Shown here: positions 20,844 through 31,491 of the stretch, piece by piece
How positions within the stretch are numbered: the first letter of the stretch is position 1
How the letters are laid out: the number at the start of each line of letters is the position of its first letter
From: Chondrus crispus
Taxonomy: Eukaryota > Rhodophyta > Florideophyceae > Gigartinales > Gigartinaceae
NCBI RefSeq assembly: GCF_000350225.1
Contig: NW_005178992.1
Span: forward strand, 186,001-250,000
Direction of reading: 5' to 3'
DNA: 64,000 nucleotides
Translations under genes and position numbers: made by a program
Notes under the pieces: generated by a model
The model's input: the letters and a program-made list of their open reading frames with translations, nothing else
What the model was told of the DNA's origin: nothing
The model's database searches: none

Positions 20844-22412
20844 CAGTGTGCGAAACGCAAATAAATACACCCATCGTCGAAAGGGGTTTCCAGCAACACA
20901 GGCCGAAAACATAAAAAATCACACTGTGTGATATCGCAAAACACACGGCAGGACCGATTCCGGGCTCGGATTGGCTCTACCATAAAAACATGGACCGCAA
21001 TCTTTAAAACCCTTTGCGAAACGCAAATAAATACGCGAAACGCCATAGAGTACAGTACCAAAAAGTGCGGGCAATTGGCGTGTACTCTTCTTTTGAAAAC
21101 CATAAAGGACACAGTTCTATAGCCCTCGGCATGAGAATCGTTCTACGTCACCGCGAGCGAGCAGTTAGCATTCAAAATGCCAAGGGGACCGCCACTCAGC
21201 GACATCAAAAAGGGCCAGATCCTGGCCTTGCACCATCAACTAATGTCCTTACGGGATATATCTAAGGAGTTGGGAAGATCCGTAGGAGCCATACAGCGCT
21301 TTTTAAAGAATCTGAGTCGTACCTCTCGTGCTCGTGTGCATGTAACTTGTCAAAAGCTCACCGTCCGCCAAGGGAAGGCCATGATCCGAAAGGCATCCAC
21401 AGGAAACTTTTCAGCTCAAAATCTAAAGAAGGACTTCGGACTACCGGTAGGAGTGCGCAGAATTCAACAAATTTTAAGCGCAACTCCACACCTGAAGTAT
21501 ACAAAAATGACAAGTGCACCCATGATGACTGCTCTACACCGCGAAAATAGAGTGAAATGGGTATGTCGCTTTATTGGCAAAGGAGATCAGTTTTAGAACA
21601 ACGTACTCTTTAGTGACGAAAAGAAGTTCAACGTCGACGGCCCTGACGGCAACGCATTCTATTGGCATTATCAACGGAAAGATGAAAGGTTTTTTTCAAA
21701 AAGACAAAATGCAGGAGCATCAGTCATGGTTTGGGGGGTATTTCCCAGTACGGAGTGTCCCCATTGGTCTTTTTAAACGGAAATCAAGACTCTCGAAAGT
21801 ACTGTGCAACCCTCAACCAAGCTTTACTTCCCTTCGCAGACGAGATGTATGGCGAAATGGCCACTTGGGTTTACCAGCAAGATGGTGCCTCTATCCATAG
21901 GTCTACATATATGCGCTCATGGCTAACTCAGAAGGGTGTGAAGACTATAGATGGGCCGGCGAAGTGTTGCCTGGTCTCAATATAATAGAGAACATTTGGG
22001 GCATCATGTCGCGCCGCGTTTATCTTCGTCAAAGGCAGTTCGATACTGTAGACTAACTTAAGGAGGTCATTGAGGAGGTATGGACGACAATTAGTGGACA
22101 ACTCCTACAGAGCCTTTATCATAGCACACCTCACCGTATGCTTGCAGTGCTGGATAGACAAGGGCGTGAGACAAAGTACTAAAATAAAGACTTTTTTGGT
22201 ACTGTACTGTATGGCGTTTCGCGTATTTATTTGCGTTTCGCAAAGGTTTTTAAAGATTGCAGGCATGCGTTTATGGTAGAGCCAATCCGAGCCCGGAATC
22301 GGTCCTGCCGTGTGTTTTGCGATATCATACAGTGTGCTTTTTTATGTTTTCGGCCTGTGTTGCTGGAAAACCCTTTCGACAATGGCTGTATTTATTTGCG
22401 TTTCGCACACTC
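20844..22412 (+). mobile_element. Tc1/mariner-type DNA transposon with long IR/DR ends
   Basis: The element is 1569 bp and is flanked by TA on both sides (20842-20843 and 22413-22414), the normal target duplication of this superfamily. Terminal inverted repeats are about 220 bp (20844-21065 and 22191-22412) and closely similar. Each arm carries two direct copies of TGCGAAACGCAAATAAATAC, one at the outer tip and one about 168 bp inside. This is the IR/DR arrangement known from Sleeping Beauty-like Tc1 elements, where the transposase binds both copies. The ORF inside is broken, so the copy is not autonomous. Confidence 0.93.
21177..22182 (+). pseudogene. Tc1-like transposase, DD34-35E type, disrupted
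   Basis: The start at 21177 gives MPRGPPLSDIKKG, followed by a helix-turn-helix (DISKELGRSVGAIQRFL) and a second DNA-binding part. The catalytic core shows FSDEKKFNVDGPDG (first Asp, about 21625), YQQDGASIH (second Asp, about 21885) and GLNIIENIW (Glu, about 21988), spaced like a DD34E or DD35E enzyme. The reading frame is interrupted by a TAG at 21594, a shift near 21730-21745, another shift near 21965, and a TAA near 22058. The ancestral length would be about 335 residues, normal for Tc1. Confidence 0.9.
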
Positions 22413-22636
22413 TATAAATAAATCTATGCCTTATTTGAGTGTTTGTGCGCAATCACAGTGTCAAAATGGTCCCCTGCGTCACTCCGGCGATTGCCGGCAA
22501 CTAGATGCATCCCGAAACTGTGATTTTCCCAAATCACCAAATGTGGCGGCACCCCGGAAATGAAAAACGTTCCAACTCCAGTTCGCCAGTTGTCCTGGCG
22601 AATTGTCGGGAGCACTATGAATAAGGAATTCGCAAG

Positions 22637-22668
22637 AAAATAGGAATCACAGCTGTGATTCCTATTTT
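22637..22668. repeat. 32 bp perfect palindrome
   Basis: AAAATAGGAATCACAG is followed directly by its exact reverse complement, with no spacer. It sits about 35 bp left of the solo LTR at 22704, beside a second inverted repeat interrupted by that LTR, so it may belong to a small hairpin-type element. Confidence 0.85.
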
Positions 22669-22703
22669 ATTGCCACACTGCGCACCACCCACCATCTAGA
22701 TGG

Positions 22704-23385
22704 TGTAGCATAAACACCCCAGCGATAGCGGTGTATGCACAGTTCGACCGAGACCCCGCCCGATCGGGAAGACGGAGGTGAAGCGGGACACCAGCTAACG
22801 GCACCGGGCAGCGGGCCCGGGTAGCGTGGTAGAGCGGGAACGGGGAGGACGCCGGTACGCGCGAGCGGTTCGACGCCTCGACGCCCCGGTGCGGTACTGG
22901 GTAACGATCCAGTACCGACGGGCGGAGGCGAAGCCGGCTCCTGGGCGTACTGCGCGCGTCCTCAACCCGCGCTCGGTGCCACTCTAAGGTAGTTAGCGAG
23001 CGCTACCTTAGAATTAGCGGGAAGTCGGACCTTGACGGTCGGTGGGTGACAAGTCCGTGCTTGTCCTCCTCCACCGCGGCCGGTCCGCTCCATATTTAAT
23101 ATACAAAACAATGTACAACTCTTCAGTACCGAAGTACTGTAGTGGACTACTGTAGTACAGTTCGGATCGTACTGTAATACTGTCAGCCATCGGGGCTGAC
23201 AGTGCACGTGTGTGCGCGCGCTTCCGTCCCGCGCGATACACGTGTACATGTGTGCACGCGTGTGCCCTGTACCTGAGGGGTACACGTGGCCACGCGCAGT
23301 GGTACTGTAGAGCATCGGGCTCTACAGCACTAGATCCGTTGTTGATCTAATCTAACTGAAAAGCTCCCAGGGGGGTTATACTACA
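22704..23385 (+). repeat. Solo LTR inserted in the centre of an inverted repeat
   Basis: The 682 bp segment begins TGTAGCATAAAC and ends GTTATACTACA, with a perfect 5 bp target duplication GATGG at 22699-22703 and 23386-23390. The flanks form an inverted repeat: TTATTGCCACACTGCGCACC... on the left (from about 22668) and its near-exact complement, ending at about 23415, on the right. The element therefore landed at or near the tip of a pre-existing hairpin of about 30 bp arms. It is the same LTR family as at 2610 and 25274. Confidence 0.92.
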
Positions 23386-23822
23386 GATGGTGGGTGGTGC
23401 GCAGAGTGGCAATAAATTTGGCGAGGCAACTTCCGAACTGTGCTAGGGTCAGGGACCCGCTGAACAGGGGTCAGAGACCCCTCTACAGATCTTCGCATCT
23501 GGAGAAAATCCTACAAATGTATCGCAATTTCATTGGTTGATGTTTGGTAATTTGGTTTTCCGGCTATTTCGGAATGCACCCACTCATGTACAGTAGAGTA
23601 CAATATGCAGTAGATCAACGGCCGACATGGCCGGTAAATGCGAGATACGGCGGTCATCTCTAGAACGGCCGGTCACCTCTGAAAAACTACTCCAGCTATG
23701 CGGAGGCCGAACCACCGCTGAAGTAATGGGTGAAAACAAAATAAGCAAATGAATTGCTTGACTACCGTAGAGCCTCATACAATCTGAATAATAGCTCAGT
23801 TGCCCCGTAGTTGAGGACCTTT

Positions 23823-24262
23823 TTATTCAAATTCAGGCAGCCCGGAATCGAATTGCCTGAATCGGAAGCGATGGTTCCCACGTTGCCTGTGCATTTCCCT
23901 GTACGTCTGCAACACCCTGCGCCTTTTCTTAATAGTGGCTTCGGCAATCTGATGCGTGCGATTGCGAATGCGAGTAAACCGCTTTTGGTCCTTCGCGCGC
24001 AGAGGCTGCCATTTGATGTGGCAATTAGTCAGTACAACGCACATGCGAAAGTAGTCATCGTATATTGACTCTCCTCATATCCATGTTCGGAGCAGAAGAG
24101 TCCACGGCCCACAAAGCCCCCCAAAACATCCACAATGATTCGGGCGCCTGCCAGCTTGCAGCTGAATCTTTCTTCACTGGGAGGCAATGTTCCTTCCATC
24201 GGCTTTTTCAGAGGCGTCACTCCCCTCAATATTTCGTGCATCCTTTGGTACTCTTTGTCCAT
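23823..24262 (-). pseudogene. DDE_Tnp_4-type transposase relic, C-terminal half
   Basis: On the minus strand MDKEYQRM corresponds to the second catalytic Asp motif (usually ADKGYQG). KPMEGTLPPSEE, then ARIIVDVLGGF, corresponds to the RIIVENFFG block. CHIKWQPLRAKD corresponds to the usual ALTN-H-I-PLR end of PF13359 transposases (PIF/Harbinger and ISL2EU groups). In the third block the expected Glu is Asp. The frame changes near 24030. The N-terminal half, expected to the right of 24262, was not recognised. Confidence 0.6.
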
Positions 24263-25273
24263 AAAAGCTGCTCAGATTTGCGGATACTCCACACTCAGCT
24301 TCCTTAAATCTTCCAACTCTCTCTTTGGTTCATTTTTCGCTAACTATGTTAAATGCCAGTTGTGGGACAACTCCTCTCGTCCCTGTATTTGATGAGAGGC
24401 GGAGGCTTCGCCGAGGGAGCACGCGACGTGGACGGGCGGCGTGCAAATTAAACCAGTACGGACAATCTCGTGAAAAGGGAGTGGCTCACTGGTCGGTTAC
24501 CCGCAGTCGCTCCCTGGTGCGTATACGGACGCGACCGGGCATGGGTTAAAAGCCAGCGCGCGATAAACTTACGGAACGGTCGTGTATAGGCGTGAAAGGG
24601 ACGGGGATGAGCTTGCCCCAGTTTACTGTTGGGGACGGGTGTCAGGTCTTAACCCCGCAGAGGGACACGTCGGACACCTATCCCAATACAGTACCTGCGG
24701 CCTAGTCCGTTCCGGGTACTGTACACAATTCAAATACTAGCTCCAGAATTACTAACAAACGCGCAGATGCTGCCACTACACGTGTGGGCTGCCGTACACG
24801 CGTAATAGCTACTAACTTCCGCACGGACCACTCATGTGCTACTGCACACGCGTATTACCCGTTGACTACCGCACGGACGACAGGTGTGCTACTGTACGCG
24901 TACGCTAAGCTACGACCTATCAGCACACCCGCGCGCTCCCTACACGTGGGCACCCCGGCCACGTGTGGACCGCGCACAGCCGCCTGGTTAATAACCTCCG
25001 CGCGCCCCGGTCATTGTACTACAGCAGTCACGGTTTCGTTGCAATATTTTAAATTCAGACACAGAACCCGTGTAGTGTGCAGTCATCCCCAGGGCGAGAC
25101 CATTCGGCATGACAGAAACTCCAACTTATATCCGTTAAGCTTGTGCTTTTCGCTGAAATACCTCTTCCCTTCTTCAATACTACCTCTGGGTCTGAATGCT
25201 TGCTGAAACGTTACATCTGTTGCATGACGAGCTTCTGGAAATGATTTGAAGTCCTGCTGCGATTTCTGGAGAT
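24263..25273. other. Unassigned sequence between a transposase relic and a solo LTR
   Basis: No gene or repeat family was recognised. The right half is rich in CGCG and in CACGTGT and TACAGTAC words. Confidence 0.4.
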
Positions 25274-25977
25274 TGTAGTATAACCCCCCCCCCTGGGGGC
25301 TTTTTAGTTAGATTGGATCAACAACAGGATCCCCTACTGTAGAGCTCGACGCTCTACAGTACAACCGCGCATGTCCACGTGTACACCACGGGGACAACGG
25401 ACACGCGCATAAACGTGCACACGTGTAGCACGCGCGAACGAAGCGCACACGCACCACGGGTAATACGTGTACTGTCAGCCTCGACATAGCTGACAGTATT
25501 ACAGTGCAGGCCGACCTGCACTACAGTAGCCCGCTACAGTACCTCGGTACTGTAGTGTTATGATAGATTGTTTTGTATATTAAATATGGAGCGGACCGAC
25601 GGCGGCGGAGGGGAACAAGCACGGACTTGTCACCCACCGACCGTCAAGGTCTGACTTCCCGCTTATTCTAAGGTAGCGCTCGCTAACTACCTTAGAGCGG
25701 TACCGAGCGCGGGTTGAGGACGCACGCGGTACGCCCACGAGTCGGCTCCGCCTCCGCCCGTCGGTACTGGATCTTTACCCAGTACCGCACCGGGGCGTCG
25801 AGGCGTCGAACCGCTCGCGCGTACCGGCGTCCTCCCCGTTCCCGCTCTACCACGCTACCCGGGCCCGCTGCCCGGTGCCGTTAGCTGGTGTCCCGCTTCA
25901 CCTCCGTCTTCCCGATCGGACGGGGTCTACGTCGAGCTGTGCATACACCCCTCTCCGCTGGGGGTGTTTATGCTACA
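25274..25977 (-). repeat. Solo LTR, opposite orientation, with 5 bp target duplication
   Basis: The 704 bp segment begins TGTAGTATAACC and ends TTTATGCTACA on the plus strand. It is the reverse complement family member of the LTR at 22704, closely similar throughout. GAGAT flanks both ends (25269-25273 and 25978-25982), a perfect 5 bp target duplication. No internal retroelement region lies next to it. Confidence 0.92.
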
Positions 25978-26835
25978 GAGATCCGACATTTTCTGGAGCT
26001 CGGCGACCTTCTCCATAAAGCAATGAAAGACAAATTATGAAATCAACTGAAACCCCTTTGTCACCAAACGCTCGAATGTGGGACCCTTCTTGTCGACCAC
26101 ACGTACCAACATGTTCCGCTGACCTCCGTGCTTCACCACTGTAAAAGTGATTAAAAGTGTGTCTTTCCTGCGACCTTCAGTCTCTGTCCACGTCCAACAT
26201 TGAATGTCTGGGTGACAGAATCAGACACGTTATTCCAAATCAGTTCAACAGTTTGAGGGAGGACGTTTGTTATATTTCCAATAGCTTCAGGTCCGCCCTC
26301 ATCGTAACATTTCTCGAAGAGGGGGCAGTGGGAGTCCGCCCCGTCATCCGAACTCGATGCGAGTCGATGTGGGCTGAAATGTGCGATTTCGTCGTCACGC
26401 TCGACGGCGGTGTCAGCGAGGAGCTACAATGCGGCGGCGGCGTGATTGGTGGGGATGGGATCCATGAAGAACAGGGAGGGAAACTCAGAAGAATAGGTGC
26501 GAGTTGTGGAGTGTTGTGAGAACAGTGAGGGCAAATGTACTTTAAAGGTACTGTGGACGGTGAGTCCTTTGTCAGACTTAACGCTTCAACTACACAATGG
26601 CGCGGTCTTTCGGGGAGGACTCTGTATTACTTTTGAATTCTCGCCTTGTTGGCATTTCTCCATTACGTGCAATTTCTCTATGTCATTTTAGTATCAGATG
26701 TTGAATTAAAATATACGAAATATGTCCGTGATATGCGAATCTCTGCTCATTCACACCGCCATAACTGTATTCAGGAGGTTTTCAAGGCATTTATTGGCTC
26801 TTTCGCGTTTGCACGCGTCTTTGCGACTTTTCTCT
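25978..26835. other. Unassigned sequence
   Basis: A plus-strand ORF at 26157-26519 looks like chance coding. No domain or repeat was recognised. Confidence 0.4.
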
Positions 26836-26965
26836 AACGCACGAAGTTTGCATAAATACACCCCCAATCATTGGGATAAATGCACTTCTCGTACCGTCTT
26901 GCGACTCCAATTTGGCATCACCCCGGGAAAGTGCGACTGCGAATGCGAATCCCAGCCTTTTTTGT
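26836..26965 (+). repeat. Dispersed repeat, copy A
   Basis: From GCACGAAGTTTGCATAAA to about 26965 the sequence matches the reverse complement of 36497-36620, with roughly 85 percent identity by eye. The shared core includes CATTGGGATAAATGCACTTC and CACCCCGGGAAAGTGCG. It is not coding and I could not assign a family. Confidence 0.7.
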
Positions 26966-26983
26966 GAAACAAACCCCCGCCGA

Positions 26984-27074
26984 GATACTCCCACACAGGT
27001 ATATCTGTGTGGGAGTATCACTTGTTCATATCAAAAACTTCACCTATATATGTAAATTTTGATATGAACAAATG
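26984..27074. repeat. Two adjacent hairpins beside the piggyBac element
   Basis: The first hairpin has arms GATACTCCCACACAG (26984-26998) and its complement (27005-27019). The second pairs CTTGTTCATATCAAAA (from 27021) with TTTTGATATGAACAA (to about 27072) around a short AT-rich loop. They end about 25 bp left of the piggyBac insertion. Confidence 0.8.
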
Positions 27075-27100
27075 TATACCATCCCATGAGGATTAATTAA

Positions 27101-29259
27101 TCCTTTTTCCAGCACCATGCTTGTCGGTAAACCGCTCGATTTGACAACCAATGGACACCGGAAATCGATTCAGCGGCCTTTTCATTGGCTCGGGGGCTCA
27201 GGGCGCCATTTACATCGAACTATCATGACCCACACAGGCACGGAGGACCACAACCCCAATCTCAAGGTCACGCATCAGTGTGCGCAGCGTCACGCTCGGG
27301 GATCCTACCCTGGTTACTCCCGCGCCGCAGCAGCAGCAAGAGAGCAACCCAACGACCCCTGCACACCGTCAAACTGAGCAAGGACGAAACGCCGGGCAGA
27401 TTGTGCTTACAGTAGCCCTGAGCGAGACGAACAACCCACCCCAGAGACTCCACTGCAAACCAGGACCACCTACGACGCGTATGGAGTATTGTGTGGCCAG
27501 CAGGAAGTCTTGAAGCAGATTGGGGGGTCGGCACCGCGTCGAATATCAGAGATACGGGGTATTGGAGGGCAATCCATAGTCGAAGGGGGTGTCTCCGGAA
27601 CCTAGGCAACGAGACGCCCACTCGGCTACTTTATGGCCACATTATCTCACGGCCATGTTATCAAGATGGTGCAGTGGACTTCAGAGGTCCTACAGGACAA
27701 GGGAAAACGAGGAGAAAGCATTGGGGAGCTGCTCAACTTCTTGGGCATCCTTATCTTGGGAAAAAGGTACCACTTTGGGAAAGGGAGGGAGTTGTGGGCT
27801 GTCAATGCGCCAAACCAGTCGCTCTCCGCTCTACGCTTTGGTACCAAGACTGGCACGCCCCGCAACCGGTTTGAGGACATTTGGTTCTCCCTCATGTTCA
27901 GCCAGCAAGGTGAGCGCGCAGCGGATGAGCTATCGGACAAGCACCACTGGAGGCTAGTTGACGGTTATGCTGAGGCCATCAACCACCATCCGGCGGCAAA
28001 TTTCGTGCCGTCCGACCTCATCAGCGTTAGAGATAGCAAGAGCCGGTGGTATGGTAAGGGCGGGCACTGGATTGAGCACGGCCTCACGCAGTACGTGGCG
28101 ATAGACCGCAAGCCGGAGAACGGCTGCGAGATCCAGAACTCTGCCTGCGGAAGGAGTGGCGTGATGATGCGGTTGCAGTTCGTTACGACGGCCGAGCACG
28201 AGGAGGAGCGTCACAGTCAACGAGAGGAGGGGCTGGGTCACGGCGTGGCTGTGCTGGACAGACTGCTGCGCCCCTGGCTTGGTGCCCGAACAGGTATCGT
28301 TTGTGCTGATTCGCTCTTTGCGAGCTACGAGGCAATAACTCATATACGGTCACGTGGTCGGCGCTTCATCGGCGTGGTTGAGGCGGAGACGAGGAAGTTC
28401 CCCATGCGCCTGGTGAAGGGAAAGCCAGTAGCAAACAGGGGGCACTGGCTGTCGTTCGCACATGAGGACGAAAACGGTGACTTGGCGGAGATGGCCTTGG
28501 TCTGAGTCAACCGCGAGCGGCGTTGCTTTATCTCGTCCCCTTCCAGCGCTGCTGCAGACACCCCGCACGAGCGCACTCGCTGGCGCCAGACTGATATCGG
28601 CCCAGAACGGGTTGCGCTAACGGTCGAGCAGCCGCAGTGCGCTGATATCTACTAGTCCTCCAGTGCGTACATTGATCAGAACAACCGCTGTGGACAGGAC
28701 GACCTAAGGCTGACGCGAACATATTTGACGTACGGCTGGTCTACGAGGGTAGACTTTTCTCTTCTGAGTATGGTTATCGTCGACGCATGGCTGCTGCACA
28801 CGAGCCCGAGGGGACTGCCGCAAACTATGCTCCAGAACGAATGGTATGAGCAGCTGGCGCCGGAGCTGGTGGAGAACAAGTACAAAGCTGTGGGGCTACG
28901 CGCTGGCACTTCAGTGGCTGAAGGCGTGGCTGTGGTGACCCCGATGTCAGGCCTCAGCCCGCACGTCACGCCTACGAAGAAGAAGAAGAAGACACGCAAG
29001 GGCATAGAGACGTCGGCACGAGCGCAGAAGGATTGTGTTGTGTGGGGAAAGAGGACGACGCGAGCGTGCTTGCAGTGCCGTTAAGACAGCTTGAAAGTTG
29101 TCTTCATATGCGACTCGTCCAAGGGAAGGATATGCTTCACATCCCACGCACTTTCTACACACCTCTTCGAGTCGTATAGCACCATAAAGGAACCTTTCTT
29201 GTGAAAAGCCAGAGCTTTGAGCACTTGCCAGTACCCCTCCACCAACTGTTCCAGAAGGA
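27101..29259 (+). mobile_element. PiggyBac-type DNA transposon, disrupted
   Basis: TTAA lies immediately outside both ends (27097-27100 and 29260-29263), as expected for piggyBac. The ends share only a short inverted TCCTT. The coding region inside (27633-29084) is clearly of the DDE_Tnp_1_7 type. Length, 2159 bp, is in the usual range. The limits depend on the TTAA pairs, which occur in AT-rich sequence, so they are moderately certain. Confidence 0.65.
27633..29084 (+). pseudogene. PiggyBac-type (DDE_Tnp_1_7) transposase, disrupted
   Basis: Conserved parts run in order: LLNFLGILILGKRYHFGKG, RFEDIWFSLMFS, ISVRDSKSRWYGKGGHWI, IDRKPENGCEIQN, VCADSLFASYEA (second catalytic Asp, about 28305) and LLSMVIVDAWLLH (third Asp, about 28775). 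At the first catalytic position, usually V-D-E-S, this copy reads V-R-D-S, so the first Asp is lost or shifted. The frame closes at 28503 and resumes near 28725 in another frame. The N-terminus before 27633 was not resolved. Confidence 0.8.
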
Positions 29260-29336
29260 TTAATTCATCAAAAGCCGCGGATTAATTAATCTAAATCGCG
29301 GAGAAAGTAGACAGTATAAAACTAATATAGTACAGT

Positions 29337-29685
29337 TGTGGGAATTCAGCCATATGGATTACAGACAGCTGTCTGTAATGTCTGTCGGAATCGATTCGTC
29401 CATTCTACGGAACGCCTATGCAGGGATAATCCTGGGAAGTCCGGTTTCAATATCCTTCATCGTTTTTCACTCTCTCAATTCTCCTCTCTCTCCCTCCCCA
29501 TTTTTCCTAGTCTGAATGTATACACGCCATCACGCCACATTCCATCGACCACCGGAGACCGTTGGGATCCTTGAGGCACAACCGTTCAGCATTAAGTTAT
29601 ACCGAAACATTACTTGAACGTCCCAGTCAATTACTTCCAGCTCTGGGGAGTTCATCTCTCCTCTTCAATTCTTCATAGTTTCACA
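29337..29685 (-). repeat. LTR of the old Copia element (left copy)
   Basis: The copy starts TGTGGGAATTC and ends with TTTCACA. It shares long blocks with 34390-34734, for example CAGTCAATTACTTCCAGCTC and GACCGTTGGGAT. No clear target duplication is seen. Confidence 0.8.
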
Positions 29686-31442
29686 CTCCCCGCAGTCGAC
29701 TCCAATATGTCTCCATCGTGATGAGTCGACCCTCTGGCACAAAAACGCTTTATAGCCAAGTTCTACTTGCTAAGGCCAGGCTGAAGTGACAGTTCAAAAG
29801 GAATATGCCTTTCGTGCACATGTCCTTGACAGTATTGGAAAGAGCCATGTTCTTTCGGTAGGTGCGTCCGCAAGGTTTTTAGTTTCCGGTATCCCACCAC
29901 AAAACCTTTCTAGATTCGCTGAACACTCATTCGAAGTCGTTATTCTGTACCATCATGTAGATTTGTCACTGTGTCATAGAGTGGATTTGAGTCTACTGCA
30001 ATCCCATGCTTCCTGAGTGTGGAACAGAGCGATGCCCATGCCATTTTCAACTAGAACTCTTGCTCACCACCCGATGCGCACGCTAGAATCTCCGCGCCGT
30101 ATGGAGAGTAACAAACTAATTTCTGTCCGTAACTCGTCCAGTCAACTGGACGCAACAGGACCTATTTCTTGGTTGTCATCCTTTGTTCATAAATCACACC
30201 TGTGTGGCGGTACTCACTGGTTTGTGCAATATGAGAGGCATCACACAAATATACCAAAGTGATGCCCTTAAATTGACTTGACGATTTGAACAATTTGTAA
30301 GGCCTCAGCTGGACAAATTTTTAAACATTTTGTTGTCATCTATTAAGTGCTGTACCTTGAGCTATCCTAGTTTCTGTTACATAATAGATGCAACCTGTGC
30401 ATATTTTGTGAGCACCCCGTTTCCCAAATACAGCAGAGTACCGGCGAGTGAGAGATAGTGTTTGGTCTCCAGAACTGATGTGAATTTAAGAGTCATTCTC
30501 CGACCCTTGCATGAAAATGTGATCGGATGAAGTCTTTCCATATAGCCGTTCATCGACATGTTCATCTAGCCATGGCTCCATGGACATATCGATGAACGGC
30601 TGCAAAATCGAGCAATTTAGCAATGCATTGCTAAAATGCTCCATTTTCCATCCGTCGAAAATGAATTTATGGTCGAGAGCGACCTTGCCATCCATGGATC
30701 TATTCTGAATTCGTCTCATGAATCCGTCAATAGCGATGATGCTACCGCCCATGAGAAAGTCCTCAGTGACGTTGGCAATTATTCATATAACACTCTTATC
30801 AGTCCCTCGTTTCACGAGGAGTTGACTTATTTCAGGCTGGCGTTGATGTCCGATCCTTGTAATCATCCATTATTCCATTTTTCATTCACGGCCTCCCAGC
30901 TTCTACAATTCCATATGGGAGCTTGGTGAGAAGCCATCAGATTCCACGCAAGGCGTTCCATTTACGAAATGGACCCACATAAATCTATCTCTTGATCAGC
31001 CCACTCCGAATGTATGCTCGTGCGATGTCTGCAGTTCCAAGGTGAAAACCGAGGAAAGTCACCATTGATAGAAGTATTTGTATTCCGAAAAGTTTGGCTG
31101 TCCGAAAATCTCTTCTTTTCGTGTCCTTGTCATCGTCGCGAATTCCATGCGTACAAATTTGAAGTTCTAGAGATCACTCTCCCTGCTCATTCGTTTTAAC
31201 CTTCACCACTGAATGAGATCTAATTACGTTGGCGTTCGACGGGATGTCTCTCCGCATTACGATTTTGTAAGCATCCAACCAAATACTGTCATGATCATTA
31301 TTAAAGACATGCTCCACGATCCAGGGAGGCGTAAATTTCAAGCGGGATGCAGAGACCTGTTTCGATCGAATCATAGCTTTGTCTGTTCGATGATTGTCTC
31401 CCGACCGCTCTTCAACTCGTGTGGACGGGAGTTTGCGCGCGA

Positions 31443-31491
31443 GAACTGTTGCTTCGTGTGCCCCGAATCGGGGCACACGAAGCAACAGTTC
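31443..31491. repeat. 49 bp palindrome inside the old Copia element
   Basis: Arms of 24 bp (31443-31466 and 31468-31491), starting GAACTGTTGCTTCGTGTG, are exact reverse complements around a single central A. Perfect conservation inside a much-decayed element suggests that the palindrome arose late. Confidence 0.85.

Noticed and set aside
26157-26519. 120-codon plus-strand ORF as a host gene
   Set aside because: It has biased composition, no recognisable domain, an unclear start and no conservation evidence in the window.
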